A DNA stretch of 64,000 nucleotides from Bifidobacterium santillanense (GTDB lineage: Bacteria; Actinomycetota; Actinomycetes; Actinomycetales; Bifidobacteriaceae), in NCBI RefSeq assembly GCF_018555385.1, contig NZ_JAFEJS010000009.1:58728-122727 (forward strand), written 5' to 3'. The notes beneath the pieces were generated by a model, which worked only from the letters and a program-made list of their open reading frames with translations, had not been told where the DNA came from and ran no database searches. Positions 30,892 to 40,159 of this stretch are shown piece by piece (within the stretch, counting starts at the first letter, position 1; each line of letters starts with the position of its first letter). The position numbers were made by a program, and so were the translations under genes.

Positions 30892-32097
30892 ATGAAGACA
30901 CTCAAGGATCTTGGAGATCTCAAGGGCAAGCGCGTTCTGGTGCGCGCCGATTTCAACGTCCCGCTGGACGGCACCACGATCACCGATGACGGTCGCATCA
31001 AGGCCGCCCTGCCGACGATCAAGGCCCTGCGCGAGGAAGGCGCGAAGGTCATCCTGATGGCCCACCTCGGCCGTCCGAAGGGCAAGGTCGTCCCGGAGCT
31101 GTCCCTGGCCCCGGTCGCCAAGCGTCTCGGCGAGCTGCTCGGCGTCGAGGTCCCGCTGGCCGCCGACACCTACGGCGAGGATGCCCAGGCCAAGGTCGCC
31201 GCGATGAACGACGGCGACGTCGTCCTGCTGCAGAACGTGCGCTTCAACCCGGAGGAGACCAGCAAGGATCCGGCCGTGCGCGCACCGTACGCCAAGAAGA
31301 TCGCCGCCCTCGGCGACGTCTTCGTCTCCGACGGCTTCGGTGTCGTCCACCGCGCCCAGGGCTCCAACTACGACGTGGCCGCCGATCTGCCGGCCGCCGC
31401 GGGCCTGCTGGTCGAGAAGGAGGTCAAGGCCCTGTCCAAGGCCACCGAGAACCCGGAGCGTCCGTTCACCGTCGTGCTCGGCGGCTCCAAGGTCTCCGAC
31501 AAGCTCGGCGTCATCGAGAACCTGCTCGACAAGGCCAACCGTCTCGTCATCGGTGGCGGCATGGTCTTCACCTTCCTCAAGGCCAAGGGCTACGAGGTCG
31601 GCACCTCCCTGCTCGAGGAGGACCAGCTCGACAAGGTCAAGGGCTACATCGAGACCGCCGAGAAGAACGGCGTCGAGCTCGTGCTGCCGACCGACATCGT
31701 CGTGAACCCCGGCTTCCCGGCCGGCGATACCCCGGTCGCCCCGGAGGTCGTGGCCGCCGACGCCATCCCGGCCGACAAGATGGGCCTCGACATCGGCCCG
31801 GAGTCCCAGAAGCTGTTCCACGACAAGATCGTGGACTCCAAGACCGTCGTGTGGAACGGCCCGATGGGTGTGTTCGAGATCCCGGAGTTCGCGGCCGGCA
31901 CCAAGGCCGTGGCCCAGGGCCTCGTCGACGCGACCGCCGCGGGCGCCTTCACCATCGTCGGCGGCGGTGACTCCGCCTCCGCGGTGCGTAACCTCGGCTT
32001 CCCGGAGGACGGCTTCTCGCACATCTCCACCGGCGGCGGCGCCTCCCTCGAGTTCCTCGAGGGCAAGGAGCTCCCGGGTCTGAAGGTGCTCGAGTAG
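30892..32097 (+). CDS. pgk: phosphoglycerate kinase
   Basis: 401 residues, standard family length. Opening motif [15 protein letters not shown], substrate contacts [30 protein letters not shown], nucleotide-domain [15 protein letters not shown], and C-terminal [10 protein letters not shown] with [25 protein letters not shown] 30892 with AAAGGA. Converts 1,3-bisphosphoglycerate and ADP to 3-phosphoglycerate and ATP in the lower part of the bifid shunt. Codon use is strongly biased to C-ending codons, typical of a highly expressed gene. Followed by its own terminator and tpiA. Confidence 0.98.
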   Translation: MKTLKDLGDLKGKRVLVRADFNVPLDGTTITDDGRIKAALPTIKALREEGAKVILMAHLGRPKGKVVPELSLAPVAKRLGELLGVEVPLAADTYGEDAQAKVAAMNDGDVVLLQNVRFNPEETSKDPAVRAPYAKKIAALGDVFVSDGFGVVHRAQGSNYDVAADLPAAAGLLVEKEVKALSKATENPERPFTVVLGGSKVSDKLGVIENLLDKANRLVIGGGMVFTFLKAKGYEVGTSLLEEDQLDKVKGYIETAEKNGVELVLPTDIVVNPGFPAGDTPVAPEVVAADAIPADKMGLDIGPESQKLFHDKIVDSKTVVWNGPMGVFEIPEFAAGTKAVAQGLVDATAAGAFTIVGGGDSASAVRNLGFPEDGFSHISTGGGASLEFLEGKELPGLKVLE

Positions 32098-32134
32098 TAG
32101 ACGGATACCCGTCGGTATACTCGGTATACGGTTA

Positions 32135-32163
32135 CGGGGCTTCCCTCTGCGAGGGGAGCCCCG
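32135..32163 (+). terminator. terminator between pgk and tpiA
   Basis: 11-bp stem CGGGGCTTCCC/GGGGAGCCCCG (one G-T pair), 7-nt loop, followed by TTCC. Preceded by a tandem 9-mer TCGGTATAC at 32112-32129 that contains two TATAC words. Confidence 0.75.
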
Positions 32164-32203
32164 TTCCATGTGTTCGCGAATCATCCAAGGAGGAGGATCC
32201 CCG

Positions 32204-32998
<795 letters not shown>

Positions 32999-33093
32999 CC
33001 GCACGGCCGTCGTCCCGTCCCCTCGTCACGCGTTTTTCAACACGTTGCGCTATGCTTGGGCGCAGCATTAGTAGAACCCGGAGGTAATCCACC

Positions 33094-33342
33094 TTGACCG
33101 CTGTCAAAATCACCCTCGAAATCATCGTCGTCGTGCTCAGCTGCCTGCTGACCCTGCTCATCCTCATGCACAAGGGCAAGGGCGGCGGCCTGTCCGACAT
33201 GTTCGGCGGTGGCCTGACCCAGAACGCGGGCACCTCCGGCGTTGCCGAGAAGAACCTGAACCGCTGGACCGTCATCATCGCCCTGATCTGGGTGGCCATC
33301 ATCATCGCCCTCGGCCTGATGACCAAGTTCAACCTCATCTGA
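33094..33342 (+). CDS. secG: preprotein translocase subunit SecG
   Basis: 82 residues. Two membrane helices (ITLEIIVVVLSCLLTLLILM and TVIIALIWVAIIIALGLM) flanking the SecG loop KGKGGGLSDMFGGGLTQNAG. Start codon TTG 33094 with GGAGGT ten bases upstream. Accessory subunit of the SecYEG channel in the plasma membrane. Confidence 0.95.
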   Translation: MTAVKITLEIIVVVLSCLLTLLILMHKGKGGGLSDMFGGGLTQNAGTSGVAEKNLNRWTVIIALIWVAIIIALGLMTKFNLI

Positions 33343-33396
33343 TTTCCGGCGATCCACACCCTCGATCGCACATGCACGGGGAGATCCATATGCGCG

Positions 33397-33423
33397 GACC
33401 CATGACCGTTTCGGCCATGGGTC
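33397..33423 (+). terminator. stem-loop after secG
   Basis: 12-bp stem GACCCATGACCG/CGGCCATGGGTC (one mismatch) with TTT loop, followed by GCATTCGTTTG. Lies between secG and the dehydrogenase gene; weak T-tract. Confidence 0.6.
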
Positions 33424-33453
33424 GCATTCGTTTGTAAGGAGACAACAGACACC

Positions 33454-34404
33454 ATGGTCACCATGAACCGCAACAAGGTCGTCATCGTCGGCACCGGTCA
33501 GGTCGGCGCCACCGCCGCGTTCGCCATCGTCACGCACGGCCTGTGCAACGAGCTCGTGCTCATCGACCACTTCGCCGCCAAGGCGGTGGGGGAGAGCCAC
33601 GATCTCGACGACGGCAGCGAATTCCAGGATCGCCACGTCAAGGTGCGTACCGGCGACTACGCCGACTGCTCCGATGCGGACATCGTCGTCATCACCGTCG
33701 GCCGCAAGCCGCCGGCCAACTCCACGCGTCTGGCCGAACTCGGCTTCACTGTGGGTCTCGTCGGCGACGTCGTCGACCATGTCATGGCCTCCGGTTTCGA
33801 CGGCGTGATCGTCATGGTCTCCAATCCGGTCGACGTCATGGCCTGGTACGCGTGGAAGCGCTCCGGTCTGCCGCGCACGCAGGTCCTCGGCACCGGCACC
33901 GCGCTCGACACCTCGCGCCTCAAGACCATCATCGGCGAGGAGACCGGCCTCGACCCGCGCAACGTGGGCGGCTTCGTCATGGGCGAGCACGGCGACTCCC
34001 AGTTCGCCGCATGGTCCACCGTCTCCCTCGGCGGCAAGCCGTTCGCGCGCTTCCTCGCCGACAACCAGGACCGTTTCGCCTCCGTCTCCACCGCCGAGAT
34101 CGAGGAGAAGACCCGTATGCGCGGCAACGAGATCGTCGCGGCCAAGGGCGGCACCAATTTCGGCATCGCCTCCACCGTGGCCGGCATCGTGCAGACGATC
34201 CTGTGGGACGAGCGCCGCATCGTGCCCGTCTCCACGCTGCTCGACGGCGAATACGGTGAGCACGACGTCTTCCTCGGCGTCCCCACCGAGCTGCGCGCCA
34301 ACGGCGCCAACGAGATCGTCGAACTCGACCTGACCGACGAGGAGCACGCCAAGCTCCACCACTCCGCCGAGCTCGTCCGCTCCTACTGCGAGGGGCTCAT
34401 CTGA
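33454..34404 (+). CDS. aldh: L-lactate/2-hydroxyacid dehydrogenase, probable aromatic lactate dehydrogenase
   Basis: 316 residues. NAD-binding GTGQVGATAAF (13-), catalytic His H179 in MGEHGDSQFAAWS, substrate Arg in NSTRLAELGF. The segment after VVITVG reads RKPPANSTR, so the Gln that marks classical L-lactate dehydrogenases at this place is missing. Several blocks (GTGTALDTSRL, LDPRNVGGFVMGEHG, SQFAAWSTV, DGVIVMVSNPVDV) look closer to L-2-hydroxyisocaproate dehydrogenase. Bifidobacteria have a classical LDH elsewhere and a separate aromatic lactate dehydrogenase, often near a HAD and a transaminase gene; both are present here downstream. AAGGAG before ATG 33454. Predicted reaction: aryl-pyruvates to aryl-lactates with NADH. 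Confidence 0.8.
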   Translation: MVTMNRNKVVIVGTGQVGATAAFAIVTHGLCNELVLIDHFAAKAVGESHDLDDGSEFQDRHVKVRTGDYADCSDADIVVITVGRKPPANSTRLAELGFTVGLVGDVVDHVMASGFDGVIVMVSNPVDVMAWYAWKRSGLPRTQVLGTGTALDTSRLKTIIGEETGLDPRNVGGFVMGEHGDSQFAAWSTVSLGGKPFARFLADNQDRFASVSTAEIEEKTRMRGNEIVAAKGGTNFGIASTVAGIVQTILWDERRIVPVSTLLDGEYGEHDVFLGVPTELRANGANEIVELDLTDEEHAKLHHSAELVRSYCEGLI

Positions 34405-34474
34405 CGTCCCGACGTCCACGCGCCTCGCGCGGACTCCGTGCGCATCCAAACGACCGCCGAAACGAAAGCCGATC

Positions 34475-35308
34475 ATGACCACACAGCCCCGCCTCATCGT
34501 CGCCGACCTCGACGGCACGCTCCTGCACGGCGCCCCCACGTTCGAGGGACGCTACATCACCGATCGTTCCGTGGAGGCGGTCAACCGCATGCACGACGCC
34601 GGATACCGCTTCGCCGTCGCGACCGCGCGACCCGTGAGCACCGGGTACGCCTACGCGGAGAAGCTGCCGGTGGACGCCTACATCTACCTCAACGGAGCGC
34701 TGATCGACTTCGACCCGGCGAGATCCGACTACGGCATGCTCACCTCGGGCGTGATGCCGGCCGACGGGCACCTGGAGAAGATCGGCTTCCCGTCGTCGCG
34801 CGCATGCGAGGTGTGCCGGATGTTCCTCGACGCGATGCCCGACCTCAAGGTCGGCATCGTCATGGACGACGTGCGCTACACGAACTTCGACGTGAGCGTC
34901 TACTGGAAGACCCAGACCTGGAGGCTCACCGACTTCACCGACGTGCCCGAGGGCGTGGCCGACAAGCTCATCGTCTTCCCCGAGCTCGGCGAGCAGTGGG
35001 AGCGCCTCGAGAGGCTCGTCCCACCGGACTTCGATGTGGCGATCTCCGAGGGCGTGATGTGGATGCTCATGAACCCGCTCGCCAACAAGCGCCACGCCCT
35101 GAAGACCCTGTGCGACCGCATGGGGGTGCCACTCGCCGAGACCGTGAGCTTCGGCGACGACCTCATCGACATCGACATGATGATCGCCTCTGGACTCGGC
35201 GTGGCCGTCGCCAACGCCAATCCGAAGGTCCTCGCCATCGCCGACGAGGTCTGCCCCGCCAACGACGAGGACGGCGTCGCCCAGTGGATCGAGGCGCATC
35301 TGCTGTGA
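34475..35308 (+). CDS. Cof-type HAD-IIB hydrolase
   Basis: 277 residues. Motif I LIVADLDGTLLHG, motif II VATARPVS, motif III Lys in NKRHALKTL, motif IV SFGDDLIDIDMM. Large C2 cap (residues ~85-200). Start ATG 34475 lies 70 bp after the dehydrogenase stop with a GAAAG site, so it is probably co-transcribed. Phosphatase of unknown substrate. Its position between the dehydrogenase and the aminotransferase fusion matches the described aromatic-lactate gene neighbourhood. Confidence 0.88.
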   Translation: MTTQPRLIVADLDGTLLHGAPTFEGRYITDRSVEAVNRMHDAGYRFAVATARPVSTGYAYAEKLPVDAYIYLNGALIDFDPARSDYGMLTSGVMPADGHLEKIGFPSSRACEVCRMFLDAMPDLKVGIVMDDVRYTNFDVSVYWKTQTWRLTDFTDVPEGVADKLIVFPELGEQWERLERLVPPDFDVAISEGVMWMLMNPLANKRHALKTLCDRMGVPLAETVSFGDDLIDIDMMIASGLGVAVANANPKVLAIADEVCPANDEDGVAQWIEAHLL

Positions 35309-35341
35309 CCGAGGTCCGCGACGACGCTGCGGCCGACGTTG

Positions 35342-35396
35342 CGACTGTGTCACTGTATTGATACACTTAAACTGTATCAATACAGTGACACAGTCG
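35342..35396 (+). promoter_or_regulatory. promoter embedded in a 24-bp perfect dyad (putative YtrA-type operator)
   Basis: Arms 35342-35365 and 35373-35396 are perfectly complementary with a 7-nt spacer. Each arm holds a 12-bp palindrome: TGTATTGATACA (35354-35365) and TGTATCAATACA (35373-35384). A sigma-70-like promoter, TTGATA (35358) - 17 bp - TACAGT (35381), spans both. The AT-rich block stands out from its surroundings. It is 68 bp upstream of the membrane-protein start. Repression by the GntR regulator of the operon is inferred. Confidence 0.75.
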
Positions 35397-35463
35397 ACTG
35401 CCGACCTCCGATGAAGTGGATAAGATGCCGACCGTGTCCGTCCTCACGATGGAGGTGGGGAAG

Positions 35464-36483
35464 ATGTCGTCGTTCTTCTATGTCATGACGGTGATGCTGA
35501 TCGTCTGGATCCTGGCCTTGGCGCTGGCCGTGACGGTGGTGGTGCTGCTCGTCGCCTCGCTGCGGCGCATGAACCGGGAACCGGGAATGGATCGTCGGGT
35601 GCCTCCCACCCGATCGGCCCCGGGCATCGCCTCGTCCGTTCCCGCCGTGACTCCCGCCGTCGTGTCGGCCGCCCGCAAACGTGTGGTCATCGGTGTCGCG
35701 GTCGGTGCCGTCGTGCTGGCCGCCGGACTCGGAATCAACGGGTACCTCCCCGAATACCGGTATCTGCCGGCGGCGCTCACGCCCGGACTGGCGACGATCG
35801 CATGTCTGCTGACCCTCGCGATGCCGTTCCCCGGGACGTCCTCGCTCCCGACGCCCTCCGATGACGACGTGCGCGTCGCCTCGCTCAGGACACGCGAACC
35901 GTGGACCTACGCGCGACGGTACGTGCTGGCGCAGCCGCTGCTCGTCGCCGCGCTGCTCATCGTGTACCTGTGCTTCACGATGGCGACCGCCAGCGCCGAC
36001 GACATGGGTCTCATGACCAGCATCGCCCTCGACCACGGCGACGGCACGTCCGCGTCGTCCGGCCCGTATCCCGGCTCGTACTACGCCATCCCGCTGATCG
36101 GCGTCACCCTGCTGCTGGTCGGCTCGACGTGCGCGGCGCTGTGGCGCGTCGCGCACGTCCCCGGCGACCCCGATCCGCGCCACGCACGGGCCGACCGGCT
36201 GTGGCGCGTCGAACTCACCCGGTTCGCGACCTTCCTGTCCGTGGGGGCGATGCTCGCGTACGCCTCGGCGGTGCTGGAAGTCGCGGGCGCGGCCACATGG
36301 CGCCTCGGTACCCATGACGGTACGCTGTCGTCCGTGTACGCTGACGACGTATACCCCACGCTCGGCAAACTGCAGGTCGGCGCCGGTGTGGTGTTGCTCG
36401 TCGTCGCCGCCGTCTATCTGATCCTGATGCTGGGTTCGGTCCGACGTCTATGGCTCATCCGCGTCGCGGGAGACGATCGATGA
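35464..36483 (+). CDS. multi-pass membrane protein paired with GntR regulator
   Basis: 339 residues with about seven membrane segments: FFYVMTVMLIVWILALALAV, RVVIGVAVGAVVLAAGL, LTPGLATIACLLTLAM, LLVAALLIVYLCFTMA, YAIPLIGVTLLLVGSTCAAL, FATFLSVGAMLAYASAVL and VVLLVVAAVYLILML. No family recognised with certainty. GGAGGT seven bases before ATG 35464; an ATG at 35416 lacks a site. The stop overlaps the start of the GntR gene (ATGA), so the two are coupled; YtrA-type regulators are commonly encoded beside the membrane proteins or ABC transporters they control. No ATPase is present here. Confidence 0.75.
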   Translation: MSSFFYVMTVMLIVWILALALAVTVVVLLVASLRRMNREPGMDRRVPPTRSAPGIASSVPAVTPAVVSAARKRVVIGVAVGAVVLAAGLGINGYLPEYRYLPAALTPGLATIACLLTLAMPFPGTSSLPTPSDDDVRVASLRTREPWTYARRYVLAQPLLVAALLIVYLCFTMATASADDMGLMTSIALDHGDGTSASSGPYPGSYYAIPLIGVTLLLVGSTCAALWRVAHVPGDPDPRHARADRLWRVELTRFATFLSVGAMLAYASAVLEVAGAATWRLGTHDGTLSSVYADDVYPTLGKLQVGAGVVLLVVAAVYLILMLGSVRRLWLIRVAGDDR

Positions 36484-36887
36484 ACACGACCGCCGGCATA
36501 GGTCCGGCTCACGGCACAGGTCCGAACGGCGGCGACCTGCGCATCGTCATCCGCGAGTCGTCCCCGATGCCGGTCCGCGAACAGATCCGATCCCAGATAG
36601 AGGGGCTCGTCCGCATCGGGGCGCTCACGGCCGGCGACCGGTTGCCGTCCGTGCGTCAGCTGGCCGGCGATCTGCGTGTCGCGCCCGGCACCGTGGCCAA
36701 GGCGTACGCCGAACTCGCCGAACAGGGCGTCATCGACACCGGGCTGGGGCGCGCCGCGCGCGTCAGGAGCGTTGATTCGGTGCCGCAGGAGCTGCTCGAC
36801 GCCGTGCGCGTCTACGCCGCCGAGGCGAAACGTCGCGGAGTCTCCCTCGACGACGCGATCAGCGCGTTGCGCGCGCAGTGGAGGTGA
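36480..36887 (+). CDS. GntR-family transcriptional regulator, YtrA subfamily
   Basis: 135 residues, typical short YtrA length. Winged helix-turn-helix: PMPVREQIRSQIEGLVRIGAL, AGDRLPSVRQLAGDLRVAPG, TVAKAYAELAEQGVIDTG, followed by a two-helix dimerisation tail (VPQELLDAVRVYAAEAKRRG). ATG 36480 overlaps the preceding stop by four bases. Likely represses its own operon through the dyad at 35342-35396; half-site symmetry and promoter overlap support this. Confidence 0.9.
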   Translation: MNTTAGIGPAHGTGPNGGDLRIVIRESSPMPVREQIRSQIEGLVRIGALTAGDRLPSVRQLAGDLRVAPGTVAKAYAELAEQGVIDTGLGRAARVRSVDSVPQELLDAVRVYAAEAKRRGVSLDDAISALRAQWR

Positions 36888-36922
36888 TCGGCGACCGGTA
36901 CGCACGGGCGGATCGGAGCGGC

Positions 36923-37045
36923 AAAAGTTCAATTCACGATGTGAGATGGACGGCGCGGCGAAATTGAACTTGTCTTGAACCGGGGCTAGGTTTTGAACCA
37001 ATGTTCAACGTCGATGTCGTCACGTCGGCGCGAAATTGAACTTTT
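36923..37045 (+). promoter_or_regulatory. cluster of six TTGAAC half-sites before the XRE-aminotransferase gene
   Basis: TTGAAC or its complement occurs at 36927, 36964, 36975, 36993, 37003 and 37036. Sites four and five form the perfect palindrome TTGAAC-CAAT-GTTCAA (36993-37008). AAAAGTTCAATT (36923-36934) and AATTGAACTTTT (37034-37045) form a 12-bp inverted repeat around the region. TTGAAC 36964 could be a -35 with TAGGTT (36987-36992) 17 bp downstream as -10. The cluster fills the 173-bp gap upstream of a gene with an XRE DNA-binding domain, so autoregulation is the simplest reading. Confidence 0.78.
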
Positions 37046-37060
37046 GGTTTGGAGGAAGCC

Positions 37061-38716
37061 ATGACCACTACGGTGTTCGCCGATCGCCTGCGCAACGCGA
37101 TGATCGACAGGGGTATGAAGCAGATCGATCTCGTCCATGCGGCCGAACGCCGGGGGGTCAAGATGGGCAAGAGCCACATCAGCCAGTACGTGGCGGGCAA
37201 GACCATGCCGCGCGAGGACGTGCTCGACTTCCTCGCCGGCGAGCTCAAGGTGGACGCGAACTGGCTGAGGGGCGACGTCAGGGGAGGCGCCGGCGATCCG
37301 GTTCCGTCCCGGTCCGGCGACCCGACGGACGCGACGGATTCGACGGACGCCGCCACGGTCCCGAACGCCGCGGGCTCCGAGGACAGCGCCGAGAACGACC
37401 CGATCGTCGAACCGTTCCCCGAGCCCACCCACGCCGAGCGTCCCGCCGCCCAGGCCGCGCCGTCGGACGCGTCCGCGGCCGACGCTCCTTCGCCGCGCCG
37501 CCGCTCCTTCGGCAAGTCGCACAAGCTCGACAACGTGCTCTACGACGTGCGAGGTCCGGTCGTCGACGAGGCGGCCCGCATGGAGGCCGACGGCACCCAT
37601 ATTCTGAAGCTCAACATCGGCAATCCGGCGCCGTTCGGCTTCCGCACGCCGGACGAGGTCGTCTATGACATGGCCCACCAGCTGACCGAGACCGAGGGCT
37701 ATTCGCCGTCCAAGGGCCTGTTCTCCGCGCGCAAGGCCATCATGCAGTACGCGCAGCTCAAGAACCTGCCCAACGTCACCATCGACGACATCTACACCGG
37801 CAACGGCGTGAGCGAGCTCATCAACCTGTGCATGTCCGCGCTGCTCGACGACGGCGACGAGGTGCTCATCCCGAGTCCCGACTACCCGCTGTGGACCGCC
37901 TGCGTGAACCTCGCCGGCGGCACCGCCGTCCACTACGTGTGCGACGAGCAGTCCGAATGGTATCCGGATCTCGATGACATCCGCTCCAAGATCACCGACC
38001 GCACGGTCGCCATCGTGCTCATCAACCCGAACAACCCGACCGGCGCCCTCTACCCCAAGGAGGTGCTGCAGGAGATCGTCGAGATCGCGCGCGAGCACCA
38101 GCTCATGATCTTCTCCGACGAGATCTACGACCGTCTCGTCATGGACGGCCTCAAGCACACGTCCATCGCCTCGCTCGCCCCCGACCTGTTCTGCGTCACG
38201 TTCTCCGGCCTGTCCAAGTCGCACATGATCGCCGGCTACCGCGTCGGCTGGATGGTCCTGTCCGGCAACAAGCGCATCGCCAGGGACTACATCGAGGGCA
38301 TCAACATGCTCGCCAACATGCGCATCTGCTCGAACGTACCCGCCCAGTCGATCGTGCAGACCGCGCTCGGCGGCCACCAGAGCGTCAACGACTACATCGT
38401 GCCCGGCGGCCGCCTCTACGAGCAGCGCGAGTACATCTACAACGCCATCAACGCGATTCCCGGCCTGTCCGCCGTCAAGCCGAAGGCCGCGTTCTACATC
38501 TTCCCGAAGATCGACGTCAAGCGGTTCAACATCCACGACGACGAGCAGTTCGCGCTCGACCTGCTGCACGACGAGCGCATCCTCATCACGCGCGGCGGCG
38601 GCTTCAACTGGGGCGAGCCCGACCACTTCCGCATCGTCTACCTGCCGCGCATCGAGGTCCTCAAGGACGCGACCGCCAAGATCGGCGACTTCTTCAGCTA
38701 CTACTGGCAGAACTGA
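37061..38716 (+). CDS. XRE helix-turn-helix / AlaA-like aminotransferase fusion
   Basis: 551 residues. Residues ~4-72 are an XRE/Cro-type domain (FADRLRNAMIDRGMKQIDLVH, SHISQYVAGKTMPREDVLDF). Residues ~73-150 are a Pro/Ala/Asp linker. From ~155 a complete fold-type I aminotransferase follows, closest by eye to E. coli AlaA/YfbQ: LNIGNPAPFGF, NGVSELINLCMSALLDDGDEV, LINPNNPTGALY, FSDEIYDRLV, Schiff-base K386 in GLSKSHMIAGYRVGW, NVPAQSIVQTALGGHQS and the substrate Arg in FRIVYLP. GGAGG five bases before ATG 37061. Predicted enzyme and self-regulator; with the dehydrogenase and HAD upstream it may supply 2-oxoacids for aryl-lactate formation. Confidence 0.9.
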   Translation: MTTTVFADRLRNAMIDRGMKQIDLVHAAERRGVKMGKSHISQYVAGKTMPREDVLDFLAGELKVDANWLRGDVRGGAGDPVPSRSGDPTDATDSTDAATVPNAAGSEDSAENDPIVEPFPEPTHAERPAAQAAPSDASAADAPSPRRRSFGKSHKLDNVLYDVRGPVVDEAARMEADGTHILKLNIGNPAPFGFRTPDEVVYDMAHQLTETEGYSPSKGLFSARKAIMQYAQLKNLPNVTIDDIYTGNGVSELINLCMSALLDDGDEVLIPSPDYPLWTACVNLAGGTAVHYVCDEQSEWYPDLDDIRSKITDRTVAIVLINPNNPTGALYPKEVLQEIVEIAREHQLMIFSDEIYDRLVMDGLKHTSIASLAPDLFCVTFSGLSKSHMIAGYRVGWMVLSGNKRIARDYIEGINMLANMRICSNVPAQSIVQTALGGHQSVNDYIVPGGRLYEQREYIYNAINAIPGLSAVKPKAAFYIFPKIDVKRFNIHDDEQFALDLLHDERILITRGGGFNWGEPDHFRIVYLPRIEVLKDATAKIGDFFSYYWQN

Positions 38717-38722
38717 GATGGG

Positions 38723-40159
38723 CTAGCGGCCGCGCCGCAGCTCCGGCAGCATCCCCCGGAACAGCGCGACCGCCAGGACCGCCGTCAGCAGATCGGCGAT
38801 CGCCTGGGCCGCGATCACGCCGTTGTACCCGGCCACACGCGATCCGACGAACAACGTCAACGCAAGGATCACGCCCTGGCGTCCGATCGACAGCAGGAAC
38901 GCGCCCAGCGCCTTGCCGGTCGACTGGAACGTGCACGTCGTGACCATGACGATCGCCACGCACACCAGACTCAGCAGCTGCACGCGCAGCATGCCCGCAC
39001 CCATCGCGATGATCGTCTCGTCGGCGATGAAGAAGCGCATGAGCTGACGGTCGAATAGGCTCAGGATCACCGTCATGACCAGCGCGAACGAGCATAGGAA
39101 CGTGTAGGCGAAGCGCATCACCCCGGCCAGTCTCGCCATGTTGCGCGCGCCGTAGTTGTATCCGATGAGCGGCTGCGCGCCGAACGCGAACCCGACGAAC
39201 ACGAGCACCGCGATCATCACCACCTTCAGGGCGATGCCCATCGCCGCCACCGCGTCGGTGCCGTAGGGCAGCAGGAACAGGTTCATCATCACGAGTCCCA
39301 CGCTCTGCGTGAGGTTCGTGATGGCCGAGGGGATGCCGATGACCAGGATGTCGCGGATCTCGCGGCCGGTGATGTCGATCCGGCCGGCGCTCGTGCGGTT
39401 CGCGTCGGCGTCGGCTCCGTCGTCCGGTCCGGTTCCGGCATCGGCCGCAACGGTCCCGTTCGCGTCGTTCCCGCGGAACATGAGCCGTGGGTCGATGGAC
39501 AGGTTCGGGCTGCGCCTGAGCAGGAACCACACGAAATACGCGTCGGTCAGGATGTTCGCGATGACGGTCGCGCCGGCGGAACCGGCCGCGCCCCAGCCGA
39601 ACACGTGGATGAACATCGGGTTCAGGATCACGTTGATCACGGTGCCCGCGATCGAGCCGATCATCGACTGCACCGCGTGACCCTCGGTCCTGAGCATGTT
39701 CGTCGGCGTCATCGACACGATGATGAACGGCGAGCCGATGATGATCAGCGTGTAGAACTCGCTCGCCGGCACCCACGTGTCCGATGTCGCGCCGAGCAGC
39801 GTGAGCATCGGATCGCGGAAGACCAGTCCCAGCACCACGATCAGTATGCCGGTCAGGATCGCCGCATAGAAGCAGAACACGCTCAGCCGTCGGCCGTCGG
39901 CGAACCGGTGCTGGCCGAACAGCCGCGAGATGACCGAGCTGCCGCCCAGACCGAAGATGTCGCCCAGCGCGATCATCACCGTGAACACCGGCGCGGTCAG
40001 CGAGACGCCCGCCACCATGCTCGTGTCCCCGGTATGCGCGATGAAGTACGTGTCCACCATGTTGTACACGAGCGTGACCAGCATGCTCAGCACCACCGGC
40101 ATCGCAAGACTGAAATACGCCTTCGGTATCGGCGCCCGTTCGAACAGTTCGCTGTCCAT
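38723..40159 (-). CDS. MATE-family efflux transporter
   Basis: 478 residues, about twelve membrane segments in two halves: PKAYFSLAMPVVLSMLVTLVY with NMVDTYFIAHTGDTSMVAG near the N-terminus, and SAITNLTQSVGLVMMNLFLLPYG starting the second half. An Asp/Ala-rich cytoplasmic loop (about residues 240-275) separates them. GGAGAGGAG before ATG 40159 fixes the start. It converges on the aminotransferase fusion with a 6-bp gap and no visible terminator. Proton- or sodium-driven export of cationic or small organic compounds; substrate unknown. Confidence 0.88.
   Translation of the reverse strand: MDSELFERAPIPKAYFSLAMPVVLSMLVTLVYNMVDTYFIAHTGDTSMVAGVSLTAPVFTVMIALGDIFGLGGSSVISRLFGQHRFADGRRLSVFCFYAAILTGILIVVLGLVFRDPMLTLLGATSDTWVPASEFYTLIIIGSPFIIVSMTPTNMLRTEGHAVQSMIGSIAGTVINVILNPMFIHVFGWGAAGSAGATVIANILTDAYFVWFLLRRSPNLSIDPRLMFRGNDANGTVAADAGTGPDDGADADANRTSAGRIDITGREIRDILVIGIPSAITNLTQSVGLVMMNLFLLPYGTDAVAAMGIALKVVMIAVLVFVGFAFGAQPLIGYNYGARNMARLAGVMRFAYTFLCSFALVMTVILSLFDRQLMRFFIADETIIAMGAGMLRVQLLSLVCVAIVMVTTCTFQSTGKALGAFLLSIGRQGVILALTLFVGSRVAGYNGVIAAQAIADLLTAVLAVALFRGMLPELRRGR

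Noticed and set aside
32112..32129. Tandem TCGGTATAC 9-mer between pgk and tpiA
   Set aside because: Probably a small local duplication just upstream of the terminator; no supporting context for a regulatory role.
36888..37060. The TTGAAC repeats read as a CRISPR-like or mobile repeat
   Set aside because: The units are 6-12 bp, in both orientations with uneven spacing and confined to one promoter region, which fits an operator cluster better.
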